From: Mycolicibacterium boenickei
GTDB taxonomy: Bacteria > Actinomycetota > Actinomycetes > Mycobacteriales > Mycobacteriaceae
DNA: 64,000 bases
NCBI RefSeq assembly: GCF_010731295.1
Contig: NZ_AP022579.1
Span: 1,612,001 to 1,676,000 of the forward strand
Reading direction: 5' to 3'
Under the pieces are notes generated by a model. The model saw only the letters and a program-made list of their open reading frames with translations, was not told the origin of the DNA and did no database searches. The position numbers and the translations under genes are program-made. Positions 1 to 7,456 of this stretch are shown here, piece by piece. Every line of letters begins with the position of its first letter. Within the stretch, counting starts at the first letter, position 1.

Positions 1-481
1 ACAGCAGGCCCGCCGTCGCCGCAGCGCCCGGCGCCGTTCGTAGGCGCAGCACGCACACCGCGACCCAGGGCAGGCAGCCGTAACCGACCAGCAGGCTCCA
101 GTGCCCCTGCAGCAACCGTTCGGCCACATACGGATTCCAGATGGCCAGAGTCGCCGCGAGGAACTGTCCGGGTGAAGCGGATCCAAGGACGGTCGAGGCG
201 AGCCGCGCGGCGCCCCAGCCGGCCAGCCACAGGGCGGCCACCAGCAACACCTTGACCACCACTCCGCCGTCGAGGACGGCAGAGGCCAGAGCGACGAAGA
301 AATCCTGGGGCAGTGCCCGGGGTGCGGCCTCGGTCAGTCCGAGCGCCGCGTCGGTCAGATATGACCGGGGAGTGGAGACGGCGTCGCGCAAAAGCAGATA
401 ACCGGGCCCCAGCAGGGGCCCGGTTATCAGTAACGACAGTGCCAGCGCATAGGCCGGCAGCAGCGCGGACCGCAGACGCAG
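1..481 (-). CDS. Membrane protein, Rv0226c-like (partial, 3' end outside window)
   Basis: An open minus-strand frame runs without a stop from just below the DUF3068 gene to the window edge. Its translation has long hydrophobic stretches (LLPAYALALSLLITGPLLG, VVVKVLLVAALWLAGWGAA) and the phrases YLLLRDAVSTPRSYL and ALPQDFF, which I associate with the Rv0226c family of mycobacterial integral membrane proteins encoded directly after Rv0227c. The function of that family is not established; a polytopic envelope role is inferred. The start is unresolved: no ATG, GTG or TTG lies in frame near the upstream stop codon, and the first plausible initiator is a CTG at 481, nearly touching the TAG of the upstream gene, so translational coupling is likely. 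Only about 160 codons are visible. Confidence 0.6.
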   Translation of the reverse strand, partial: MRLRSALLPAYALALSLLITGPLLGPGYLLLRDAVSTPRSYLTDAALGLTEAAPRALPQDFFVALASAVLDGGVVVKVLLVAALWLAGWGAARLASTVLGSASPGQFLAATLAIWNPYVAERLLQGHWSLLVGYGCLPWVAVCVLRLRTAPGAAATAGLL

Positions 482-483
482 GT

Positions 484-1674
484 CTATCGGTCCGGCGGTA
501 GATCGGACGGACGTTGTGCGGGCAGCTTCTCGGTCTTGGCCTCGGCGCCGGGGACCTGGAAACCTTGGGTGTTGAAGAACCCGTGATCGGCGGTGTCCAG
601 TCCGGGATCGATCAGAGTCGACTCGGCGCGCACCGCGAACGAGCCGACGACGGCGCCGCCGACCAGCGCCAGCAGGCCAAGCGCGGCGAAGGTGATCGGC
701 AGGACGCGGGTCCACAGCGACACCCGGTCCCGCTCGTCCTGAGCGGCCGCGACCTGAGACTCCACGGTCTCCTCGTTGTAGGTGACCTTGTAGTCGACGT
801 AGGTCACCTCGGGCTTGAGTGCGTCACGCGCGTAGTACTGGTAGCCGTGGTCCTGCGTCTTGACGATGGTGCCGGACACCGGATCGACCCAGAAGGTGCG
901 CTGCGCGGCGTAGAAGCGGTCCATCGTGATCCGCTCGTCGGGTTCGCCGGGCACACCCCACATCGCGGGACTCGCGGTGACCGAGCTGTCGGCGTCGTCC
1001 TCGTAGAGCGAGGAGTACTTGATCGGATCGGCCAGCTTGCCGTTGGAGTCGTAGCCGACGTTCTGGATGAACCGGTAGGTGGTCAGCCCGTTGACGTCCT
1101 CTTCGCCGTCGTAGTTCGCGTCGAACGCCTTCTGCGCGATCGGGTCGAAGAACGGGTAGGTCTTCTTCTCGGTGTCGAACGGGAACCGGTAGGTCAGACC
1201 CTCGTGCGGCAGCGCGACGTTCGTCGGCGGCTTCTCGTCCTCGATGGCCCGCGGCTTCTGCAGCGCCCCGCCCGGGTTGTTGTCGCTGGACACGGCCAGC
1301 GCCGTGCTGCGGTTCATGGTGACGGTGTCCACCATCGCCAGCAGCAGGCCGGAGTCCTTCTGCCGGTCGGTACGCCGCAGCGTGCTGCCCACCTGCAGAG
1401 TCACCACCTCGGCGTTGGACGGCGATTCCACGCTGACCTGTTGCTGGAGGGCGACCGGCACGTTGCGGTCGACAGAGAACTTCTCGGCCACCAGCGATTC
1501 CGGATCGAAAGCGGTCGCGGTTCCATCGCTGACCAGGCTGGTATCCAGATTGAGCGGGATCTTGGCGATCTTGCCCTTGGTGTAGGTGGTCAGCAACAGT
1601 GCGGCGATGAGCAGGGCTGCACCCAGCCCCATCAGTCCACATGCCGCGATACGCAGCGCAACTGCGCGGTTCAA
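484..1674 (-). CDS. DUF3068 (PorA-family) membrane protein, Rv0227c-like
   Basis: The 396-residue protein has one N-terminal membrane segment (about residues 8-31), a long extracytoplasmic domain and one C-terminal membrane segment (about 325-348). This is the layout of the DUF3068/PorA family, conserved across mycolic-acid bacteria. The M. tuberculosis counterpart is Rv0227c, and the family has been linked to cell-envelope glycolipid or lipoarabinomannan physiology, though no enzymatic activity is known. Start choice: TTG at 1674, preceded on the minus strand by GGAGG with a 6-nt spacer. The Rv0226c-like gene follows at once, so the two form an operon. The acyltransferase gene on the other strand diverges from it. 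Confidence 0.85.
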   Translation of the reverse strand: MNRAVALRIAACGLMGLGAALLIAALLLTTYTKGKIAKIPLNLDTSLVSDGTATAFDPESLVAEKFSVDRNVPVALQQQVSVESPSNAEVVTLQVGSTLRRTDRQKDSGLLLAMVDTVTMNRSTALAVSSDNNPGGALQKPRAIEDEKPPTNVALPHEGLTYRFPFDTEKKTYPFFDPIAQKAFDANYDGEEDVNGLTTYRFIQNVGYDSNGKLADPIKYSSLYEDDADSSVTASPAMWGVPGEPDERITMDRFYAAQRTFWVDPVSGTIVKTQDHGYQYYARDALKPEVTYVDYKVTYNEETVESQVAAAQDERDRVSLWTRVLPITFAALGLLALVGGAVVGSFAVRAESTLIDPGLDTADHGFFNTQGFQVPGAEAKTEKLPAQRPSDLPPDR

Positions 1675-1828
1675 ACCGGGCCTCCTTCAGTGTGGGCCAA
1701 CTCGTCGTGAGGCAAACCCGTTCGACCCTAACAGCACTATTTAAGGCCATCACTTACTCCGGCGGCACGCCGCGGGTGCATTAACCCGCAGTTTGGCGGG
1801 GTTGCCATGGCGCGGCACACTGGTCGCC

Positions 1829-3028
1829 GTGGCCACCCGAGTAGCGGAGCCGGAAACGGGTTCGGAGCCGGTCGGCGGAACTCGCAGCTTCCTGCCGGCC
1901 GTCGAAGGCATGCGTGCCTGCGCGGCCATGGGTGTGGTGCTCACCCACGTTGCCTTCCAGACGGGACACACCACCGGGGTGAGCGGCCGGTTCTTCGGCC
2001 GGTTCGACCTCGCGGTCGCGGTGTTCTTCGCGCTCTCGGGGTTCCTGCTGTGGCGGGGTCATGCCGCGGCCGCCCGGGGTTTGCGTCCTCGTCCGCGCAC
2101 CGGTCATTACCTGCGCTCCCGCGTCGTGCGCATCATGCCCGGATATGTGGTCGCCGTCGTGGTGATCATCCTGCTGCTCCCGGAGGCCAAGGCCGATCTG
2201 ACGGTGTGGCTGGCGAACCTGACCCTGACCCAGATCTATGTCCCGCTGACGTTGACCGCGGGGCTGACCCAGATGTGGAGCTTGTCGGTCGAGGTCAGTT
2301 TCTATCTGGCATTGCCGATACTGGCGCTGTTGGCGCGCCGGCTGCCCGTGCGGGCCCGCATCGGCGTGATCATCGCGTTGGCGGCGCTGAGCCTGTTGTG
2401 GGTGCGCATCCCCTTCTCCGGTACCACCGGGCTCAACCCGTGGAACTGGCCGCCGGCGTTCTTCTCGTGGTTCGCCGCGGGCATGGTGCTCGCTGAACTC
2501 ACGGTGAGCCCATTCGGCTGGGTACACCGGCTGGCCCGGCGTCGCGTCCTGATGGGCGTCATCGCCGCGGTGGCCTTCGCGATCGCCGCCTCGCCGCTGG
2601 CGGGCCTGGAAGGGTTGCGTCCCGGTTCGGTCGGCCAGGTGACGCTGAAGACCGCGATGGGCGCGATCGTCGCGGGAGCGCTGTTGGCTCCGCTGGTCCT
2701 CGACCACCCCGACACCGGGCATCCGATCCTTGGCAACAAGGTGATGGTCACGCTGGGCCGCTGGTCTTATGGGCTGTTCGTCTGGCACCTGGCGGCGTTG
2801 GCGATGGTGTTCCCGATGATCGGGGAGTTCCTGTTCAACGGGCAGATGCTGGTGGTGTTGGTGCTGACGCTGGTGTTCGGCTTCGCGCTGGCCGCGGTGA
2901 GCTACGCGCTGGTGGAATCCCCGTGCCGGGAGGCGTTGCGGCGCTGGGAGTACCGGAACCAGAAACCGGTGCCTCCCCTGGACAGCTCGATCACCGACGA
3001 GCCTGAGCCTGCGCCAGCCGCGCGATGA
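1829..3028 (+). CDS. Acyltransferase family 3 membrane protein, Rv0228-like
   Basis: About 399 residues, polytopic, with the Acyltransf_3 signature: FLPAVEGMRACAAMGVVLTH near the N-terminus, whose His is the usual catalytic candidate, followed by ALSGFLLWRG and about ten hydrophobic helices. Family members O-acetylate or O-succinylate cell-envelope sugars. The substrate here is unknown, but the position beside DUF3068 and Rv0226c-like genes (as in the Rv0226c-Rv0228 cluster) suggests an envelope polysaccharide or glycolipid. A GTG at 1829 is preferred because it sits closest to the conserved FLPAVEG start. An in-frame TTG at 1793 would add 12 residues. The last 38 bases overlap the convergent ligase gene. 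Confidence 0.82.
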   Translation: MATRVAEPETGSEPVGGTRSFLPAVEGMRACAAMGVVLTHVAFQTGHTTGVSGRFFGRFDLAVAVFFALSGFLLWRGHAAAARGLRPRPRTGHYLRSRVVRIMPGYVVAVVVIILLLPEAKADLTVWLANLTLTQIYVPLTLTAGLTQMWSLSVEVSFYLALPILALLARRLPVRARIGVIIALAALSLLWVRIPFSGTTGLNPWNWPPAFFSWFAAGMVLAELTVSPFGWVHRLARRRVLMGVIAAVAFAIAASPLAGLEGLRPGSVGQVTLKTAMGAIVAGALLAPLVLDHPDTGHPILGNKVMVTLGRWSYGLFVWHLAALAMVFPMIGEFLFNGQMLVVLVLTLVFGFALAAVSYALVESPCREALRRWEYRNQKPVPPLDSSITDEPEPAPAAR

Positions 3029-4475
3029 CCTCGTCGCGCACCGCGGTGCGGCGCGCCTTGCCCGCGTCGTCGCGCAGCGGGGTGTCGACGAACTCGACGT
3101 CAACCGGCACCTTGTAGCCCGAGAGGCGCTCGCTCAGGAAGTCTTGCACCGCCGTGGCGTTCAGAGCTGAGTCCGCGGCTGCCTGCACCAGCGCGTACGG
3201 CACCTGGCCCAGGTCTTCGTGTGGGATGCCGACGACGAGGCAGGACAGCACGTCGGGATGCTCGGCGAGCGCCGCTTCGATCTCGGCCGGGTACACGTTC
3301 TTGCCGCCCACGGTGAACATGTCCACCCGGCGGTCGTTGAGATAGAAGAAGCGCTCGTCCCCGTCGTCGACGTAATACCCGAGATCTCCGAGTGAATCCC
3401 AGCCGTCGCGGCTCTTGGCCGTGCTGCCCACGTAGCGGTAGGTGGGTGCGCTGCCGGGGCCGGGTCGCATGTAGATCTCGCCGGTCACTCCAGGTGGGCA
3501 CTCCGCGCCGTCGTCGTCGAGCACCTTCATCTCACCGGCCACCGCCACCCCGACCGATCCGGGATGTCTCAGCCACTGTTCGCCGGAGATGAAGGTCAGG
3601 GCCTGCAGTTCGGTGCCCCCGTACAGTTCCCACAGTGCGTCGGGGCCGAGCAGGTCGATCCAGGCCTGTTTGACCGCGGGCGGGCAGGGTGCTCCGACGT
3701 GCCAGAACCGCCGAATGCTCGACAGGTCAAAGCCATTCGGGTCGGCGCGGTAGACCGGCAGCAGTCGCTGCATGATGGTGGGCACCGTGGTCAGGAATGT
3801 CACGCGATGCTCGGTGACCAGTCGCAGGAACTCGGCCGGGTCGAAGCGCGGCATCAGCACCAGGTGGTGGCCCTGCAACAAGGCGATGGCGAACGTGGTG
3901 AAGCCGGTGTTGTGGCTCATCGGTACCGACATCAGCGTGACGTCACCGGGCTCGGCACCAAGGGGAACGCCGATCAGGGCAGGCACCCGGCTGTCGCCGC
4001 CGGCCTCGATCAGCTTCGGCCGTCCGGTGCTGCCGCCCGAGGCCATCGATTTCCAGGTCGGCGCGACGGCCTCGGGTAGTGGGGTGTCCGACAGCCCGGC
4101 ATCGGGGGCGAATCCGGCTGGGACCCAGGGTGTTTCACCGGCATCACGACCGACCACCAGCGCCCGGGGCCGGAGCGCCAGGATCCCGGCGAATTCGGCG
4201 TCCGGCAACCGGGGTGACAGGGGTTGCGGCACCGCGCCGAGTTTCCAGGTGGCCAGCACGGCCCGCACCCATTCGATCGAGTTGGGCAGACTTATGGTGA
4301 CGTAATCGCCCTGTCGCACACCGCGTTCGGCGTAGGCGCGGGCGAGTCGATTGGCGGAGCGGTCCAGCTCCGCCCGGCTGAGTGTGACCCCCTGGCAGGT
4401 CACCGCGGGCCGGTCGGGGTCGGCCGCGGCCAGCTGGGAGAACTGGGTCGGGATGGTTGGGATGGCTGCGGTCAT
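2991..4475 (-). CDS. AMP-dependent acyl-CoA synthetase/ligase (bile-acid-CoA-ligase-like)
   Basis: The 494-residue protein is a class I adenylate-forming enzyme. It shows the phosphate-binding loop MASGGSTGRPKLI, the YGGTE adenylate motif, the GDLGYY hinge region and a C-terminal GKARR with the expected catalytic Lys. Such enzymes activate a carboxylic acid with ATP and load it on CoA. The shortened MASGGSTGRPK loop, lacking the usual SSGTTG form, resembles ligases for steroid or bile acids and short aromatic acids; the actual substrate is not evident. The ATG at 4475 is one base beyond the stop of the phosphotriesterase gene, so it is the last gene of a tight leftward operon. Its 3' end overlaps the convergent acyltransferase gene by 38 bp. 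Confidence 0.85.
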   Translation of the reverse strand: MTAAIPTIPTQFSQLAAADPDRPAVTCQGVTLSRAELDRSANRLARAYAERGVRQGDYVTISLPNSIEWVRAVLATWKLGAVPQPLSPRLPDAEFAGILALRPRALVVGRDAGETPWVPAGFAPDAGLSDTPLPEAVAPTWKSMASGGSTGRPKLIEAGGDSRVPALIGVPLGAEPGDVTLMSVPMSHNTGFTTFAIALLQGHHLVLMPRFDPAEFLRLVTEHRVTFLTTVPTIMQRLLPVYRADPNGFDLSSIRRFWHVGAPCPPAVKQAWIDLLGPDALWELYGGTELQALTFISGEQWLRHPGSVGVAVAGEMKVLDDDGAECPPGVTGEIYMRPGPGSAPTYRYVGSTAKSRDGWDSLGDLGYYVDDGDERFFYLNDRRVDMFTVGGKNVYPAEIEAALAEHPDVLSCLVVGIPHEDLGQVPYALVQAAADSALNATAVQDFLSERLSGYKVPVDVEFVDTPLRDDAGKARRTAVRDEVIARLAQAQARR

Positions 4476-4476
4476 C

Positions 4477-5448
4477 TCAGTAGCCGCCCTTGCGGTCGAA
4501 GATCCGTCGCGGATTGTCCACCAACATGGTGGTGATCTGGTCCTCGGTGACGCCGCGCTCTCGCAGTGCGGGCAGCACGTCGTTGTGGATGTGCAGGTAG
4601 TGGCTGTTCGGAAGGGCCTGTGCGGTCAGTTCGCCGGGCAGCGCGTCGAAGTAACACCAGGTGTCGTGCGAGAGCACCATCTGCTCGGCGTGGCCGCGCT
4701 CGCACATGGTCGCGACCGTGGCGACCCGCTCCTCGAACGGTAGGAAGACATCGACACCGAAGCGGTCCATGCCGAGGTAGGAACCGTTGGCGATCAACTC
4801 CTCGAGGTAGCCGATGTCGGTGGTGTCGCCGCAGTGCCCGATGATCACCCGGGACAGGTCGACGCCCTCTTCCGCGAAGACGCGCTGCTGTTCGAGGCCG
4901 CGCCGGCTGGCTGCGTGGGTGTGGGTGGAGATCGGCACCCCGGTCTGCCGGTGCGCCTGCGCCACGGCCCGCAGGACCCGTTCGACGCCGGGCGTGACGC
5001 CGGGCTCGTCGGTGGCGCACTTGAGGATCGCCGCTTTGATCCCGGTGTCGGCGATGCCGTGTTCGATGTCGCGGACGAACATCTCGGTCATCGGTTCGGG
5101 CAGACCCACCGCGGGGCCGCTGAAGTGGAAGGTCAGCGGCAGGTCGTTGTAGGTGTAGAAGCCGGTGGCGACGACGATGTTGAGGTCGGTGGCCTCGGCG
5201 ATGCGGGCGATACGCGGAATGTAGCGGCCGAGGCCGATCACCGTGAGGTCGACGATCGTGTCGACGCCGCGGGATTTGAGTTCGGTGAGCCGCGCGATCG
5301 CATCGGCTTCCCGGGAGGCGTCGTCTCCCCAGGACTCGGGATAGTTCTGGGTGAGCTCGGTGCTCATGATGAAGACGTGCTCGTGCATGAGCGTGACGCC
5401 GAGGTCGGCGGTATCGATGGCTCCGTGGGCGGTGTTGACAGTCGGCAC
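4477..5448 (-). CDS. php: Phosphotriesterase-family metal hydrolase
   Basis: The 323-residue TIM-barrel amidohydrolase has the full phosphotriesterase metal set: HEH (His22/His24), the Lys of AAILKCATDEPG that would be carboxylated, His in STHTHA, His in IIGHCGD, and Asp in LSHDTW. Relatives act on organophosphate triesters or, more often natively, on lactones. The mycobacterial counterpart is Rv0230c. The GTG at 5448 gives a family-typical length (about 325); longer in-frame extensions upstream overlap the PPOX gene in another frame and are rejected. Nineteen bases separate it from the PPOX gene and one base from the ligase, so it is cotranscribed under the MarR-like regulator. A lactonase/CoA-ligase pair in one operon suggests ring opening followed by acid activation (inference). 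Confidence 0.88.
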   Translation of the reverse strand: MPTVNTAHGAIDTADLGVTLMHEHVFIMSTELTQNYPESWGDDASREADAIARLTELKSRGVDTIVDLTVIGLGRYIPRIARIAEATDLNIVVATGFYTYNDLPLTFHFSGPAVGLPEPMTEMFVRDIEHGIADTGIKAAILKCATDEPGVTPGVERVLRAVAQAHRQTGVPISTHTHAASRRGLEQQRVFAEEGVDLSRVIIGHCGDTTDIGYLEELIANGSYLGMDRFGVDVFLPFEERVATVATMCERGHAEQMVLSHDTWCYFDALPGELTAQALPNSHYLHIHNDVLPALRERGVTEDQITTMLVDNPRRIFDRKGGY

Positions 5449-5467
5449 GAGCCCGATGCTAGGTGCG

Positions 5468-5884
5468 TCAGTCCGCCGCGCGTGGGGATTCGGCCCAGTC
5501 GCGGGCGGAGGTGCCCGCGCCGTCGAGCCCCCAGCTGATGACGCGGCGCGGCACGATGCGGATGATGTCGCCGGACAGCCCCCCGTCGGTGGTGCCGGCC
5601 TGCCGCAACGGGGTTGCCGTACCTCGGATTTCGATACCGCGCGCGTCCGGCGGCCGTACCGAGAGCACGGTGTCGACGATGAACGCCACCTGTGGGTTGC
5701 GAACAACGTTGCGCCACTTCTGTGTCGACGCGAGGGCGTGGCCGACGATGTCGATGCCGTCTTCGTCGGGACTGAGGTGGACGCCGACCGGGCGGATTTG
5801 CGGATCGCCGTCAGGGCCGACGGTGCCCAACCGCCCGATCGGCTGCTCGCGTAGGTATGCCAGTTCGGCGGGGGTGAATGTCAT
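5468..5884 (-). CDS. PPOX-class (split beta-barrel) F420/FMN-dependent oxidoreductase
   Basis: The 138-residue split beta-barrel protein has the N-terminal pattern LREQPIGRLGTVGPDGDPQIRP followed by KWRNVVRNPQVAFIVDT, typical of the pyridoxamine-5'-phosphate-oxidase-like F420-dependent families of actinobacteria. Such enzymes reduce or oxidise small molecules using F420H2 or flavin; the substrate is unknown. The ATG (5884) overlaps the stop of the MarR gene in an ATGA arrangement, so the pair is translationally coupled. Confidence 0.8.
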   Translation of the reverse strand: MTFTPAELAYLREQPIGRLGTVGPDGDPQIRPVGVHLSPDEDGIDIVGHALASTQKWRNVVRNPQVAFIVDTVLSVRPPDARGIEIRGTATPLRQAGTTDGGLSGDIIRIVPRRVISWGLDGAGTSARDWAESPRAAD

Positions 5885-6366
5885 GAGGTCTGCTCTCGGT
5901 CGTCGTGTTGCCGGTCGGCTTGTGCCAGGTTCTCGTGCAGCCTGGTGAATACTCTTTCGACACAGTCGAGTTCATCGGGCCGGATGTGGTCGAAGAACAG
6001 TTCGCGTACCGACTCGCTGTGCAGCGGCACGGCGAGTCGCAGCGCTTCGGCGCCGGTGGCGGTGAGCACCGCGCGATAGCCCCGGCGATCCTCGGGGACC
6101 GGTTCGCGCAGTACCAGGCCCCGCTTCGCCATCGAGTTGATCTGATAGGTGATCCGGCTGCGGGAGAACACCATCTTCTCGGCGAGTTCGCTCATCCGCA
6201 GGCGGTGATCGGTGGCGTTCGCCAGCATCATCAGCAGGTGGTAGTCGATCAGCGTGAGGTTCGCGGCCTCCCGTAGACGCTCGTCGAGCAGCGTCTCCAG
6301 ACGCAGGCTGGACTCGATGTAGGGCCGCCAGGCCTGCTCCTCGGCTGGGGACAGCTTGCGTGCCAT
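5881..6366 (-). CDS. MarR-family transcriptional regulator
   Basis: The 161-residue winged-helix protein contains LTLIDYHLLMMLANATDHRLRMSELAEKMVFSRSRITYQINSM, covering the DNA-recognition helix, and the wing motif PEDRRGYRAVLTATG. MarR proteins are usually repressors released by a small aromatic ligand. It is the first gene of the leftward operon with the PPOX enzyme, phosphotriesterase and CoA ligase, and its promoter faces that of a methyltransferase. A GTTCA-N4-TGAAC inverted repeat at 6388-6401, just upstream of the start, is the likely autoregulatory operator. Confidence 0.88.
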   Translation of the reverse strand: MARKLSPAEEQAWRPYIESSLRLETLLDERLREAANLTLIDYHLLMMLANATDHRLRMSELAEKMVFSRSRITYQINSMAKRGLVLREPVPEDRRGYRAVLTATGAEALRLAVPLHSESVRELFFDHIRPDELDCVERVFTRLHENLAQADRQHDDREQTS

Positions 6367-6387
6367 CTTCCTCCAATCGGCAAACTG

Positions 6388-6401
6388 GTTCAGTTTTGAA
6401 C
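6388..6401. promoter_or_regulatory. Candidate MarR operator (inverted repeat)
   Basis: GTTCAGTTTTGAAC is a perfect 5-bp inverted repeat with a 4-nt centre, 22 bp upstream of the MarR start codon in the divergent MarR/methyltransferase region. Location and size fit an autoregulated MarR site; binding is inferred. Confidence 0.5.
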
Positions 6402-6417
6402 AGTGTGAAGTATCGCC

Positions 6418-6446
6418 TTGTCATGCAGTGAATGTCGACCTACAGT
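6418..6446 (+). promoter_or_regulatory. Candidate sigma-A promoter of the methyltransferase gene
   Basis: TTGTCA (6418-6423) and TACAGT (6441-6446) are separated by exactly 17 nt, close to the housekeeping consensus. The predicted transcript start near 6453 leaves a leader of about 35 nt holding GAAGGG before the ATG at 6488. Confidence 0.45.
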
Positions 6447-6487
6447 CAATATAGTACAAATTTTAACTAACTGAAGGGATGGTCGAC

Positions 6488-7102
6488 ATGACCCATCGAA
6501 TCGACTGGGACCAGGCGTACCAGGCCGAGGGCACACCCGCGTGGAGCATCGGCGCGCCACAACCGGAATATGCCGTGATCATCGACGCTGAAGGCGCGGT
6601 CCAGGGTGAGGTGCTCGATGCCGGCTGCGGCCACGCCGAGCTGGCGCTGGCGTTGGCGGCGCGAGGCCATGCCGTCGTCGGCATCGACCTGAGCCCGACG
6701 GCCGTGGCTGCCGCGGCCACGGCGGCCGAGGAACGCAACCTGGGCAACGCGACGTTCGCGGCCGCCGACATCTCCACGCTCACCGGGTACGACGGGCGGT
6801 TCGGCACGATCTTCGACAGCGGGCTGCTGCACGCGCTGCCCGACGAGCTGCGTGACGGCTATCTGAAGTCGATGCACCATGCTGCCGCTCCCGGCGCGCG
6901 GTTCTACATTCTGGCGTTCGGCGCCGGTGCGTTCGGCGAGCACGACGGGCCCGGGCCCACCCAGTTCACCGAAGACCAATTGCGCGACGAGGTTTCGCGG
7001 TACTGGCAGGTCGACGAGATCCGCCCGGCGCAGCTGCACGCCGCCCTGCCGGAAGGCCCCGCGCAGATGCCCGGCTTCCTGGTGACCGCCACCAAGGTCT
7101 AG
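6488..7102 (+). CDS. Class I SAM-dependent methyltransferase
   Basis: The 204-residue protein has the SAM-binding motif I VLDAGCGHAELALALAARG followed by VVGIDLS, then AAADIS and FDSGLLHALP. The family methylates small molecules or detoxifies thiols and halides; no substrate can be assigned. The ATG at 6488 is chosen because GAAGGG lies 9 nt upstream; the ATG at 6479 would overlap that ribosome-binding site. The TAG stop is nested with the stop of the convergent GNAT gene in a shared CTAG. Confidence 0.8.
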   Translation: MTHRIDWDQAYQAEGTPAWSIGAPQPEYAVIIDAEGAVQGEVLDAGCGHAELALALAARGHAVVGIDLSPTAVAAAATAAEERNLGNATFAAADISTLTGYDGRFGTIFDSGLLHALPDELRDGYLKSMHHAAAPGARFYILAFGAGAFGEHDGPGPTQFTEDQLRDEVSRYWQVDEIRPAQLHAALPEGPAQMPGFLVTATKV

Positions 7103-7416
7103 TTGGCGGCCTCGACCGCGGCCAGCACCTCGGGAGTGATCGGGTCGAGCAGGTCGTCGAAGTCGTGGTGTTCCTGCACGTACTTCTTCACGTACGGGCA
7201 GACCGCCACGATGCGCTTGCCTGCCGCCCGGGCGTCGGTCAGGGCGGCCGACACCAGTTCGCCGGCCAGGCCGCGCCCGCCGAACTTGTCGTCAATTTCG
7301 GTGTGGTAGAAGATTCGCTGGTCGCCGGAGTCGACATAGGCTTCGAGGCCGGCATGCTCACCGTCGACGGTGATCTCGTAGTGGCGCGCTTCGGGAATGT
7401 TGCGGACTTCAGCCAT
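7099..7416 (-). CDS. GNAT-type N-acetyltransferase (YjdJ-like, short)
   Basis: The 105-residue protein has the compact acetyl-CoA site DDKFGGRGLAGELVSAAL and the phrase VAVCPYVKKYVQEH, as in the small YjdJ/GtnA-like GNAT proteins. These bind acetyl-CoA with a minimal fold; substrates are unknown. The ATG at 7416 is preferred over an upstream GTG-type extension because a CATAGT -10 box (7423-7428, minus strand) lies 6 nt before it, predicting a leaderless mRNA. It converges with the methyltransferase gene, with overlapping stop codons. Confidence 0.78.
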   Translation of the reverse strand: MAEVRNIPEARHYEITVDGEHAGLEAYVDSGDQRIFYHTEIDDKFGGRGLAGELVSAALTDARAAGKRIVAVCPYVKKYVQEHHDFDDLLDPITPEVLAAVEAAN

Positions 7417-7422
7417 GACCCC

Positions 7423-7428
7423 ACTATG
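7423..7428 (-). promoter_or_regulatory. -10 box of a leaderless promoter (GNAT gene)
   Basis: CATAGT on the minus strand ends 6 nt before the ATG at 7416, so transcription would start at or beside the start codon. No ribosome-binding site is seen. Confidence 0.4.
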
Positions 7429-7456
7429 CCGCAGCGGCACTGGCACGATCAGTGAG

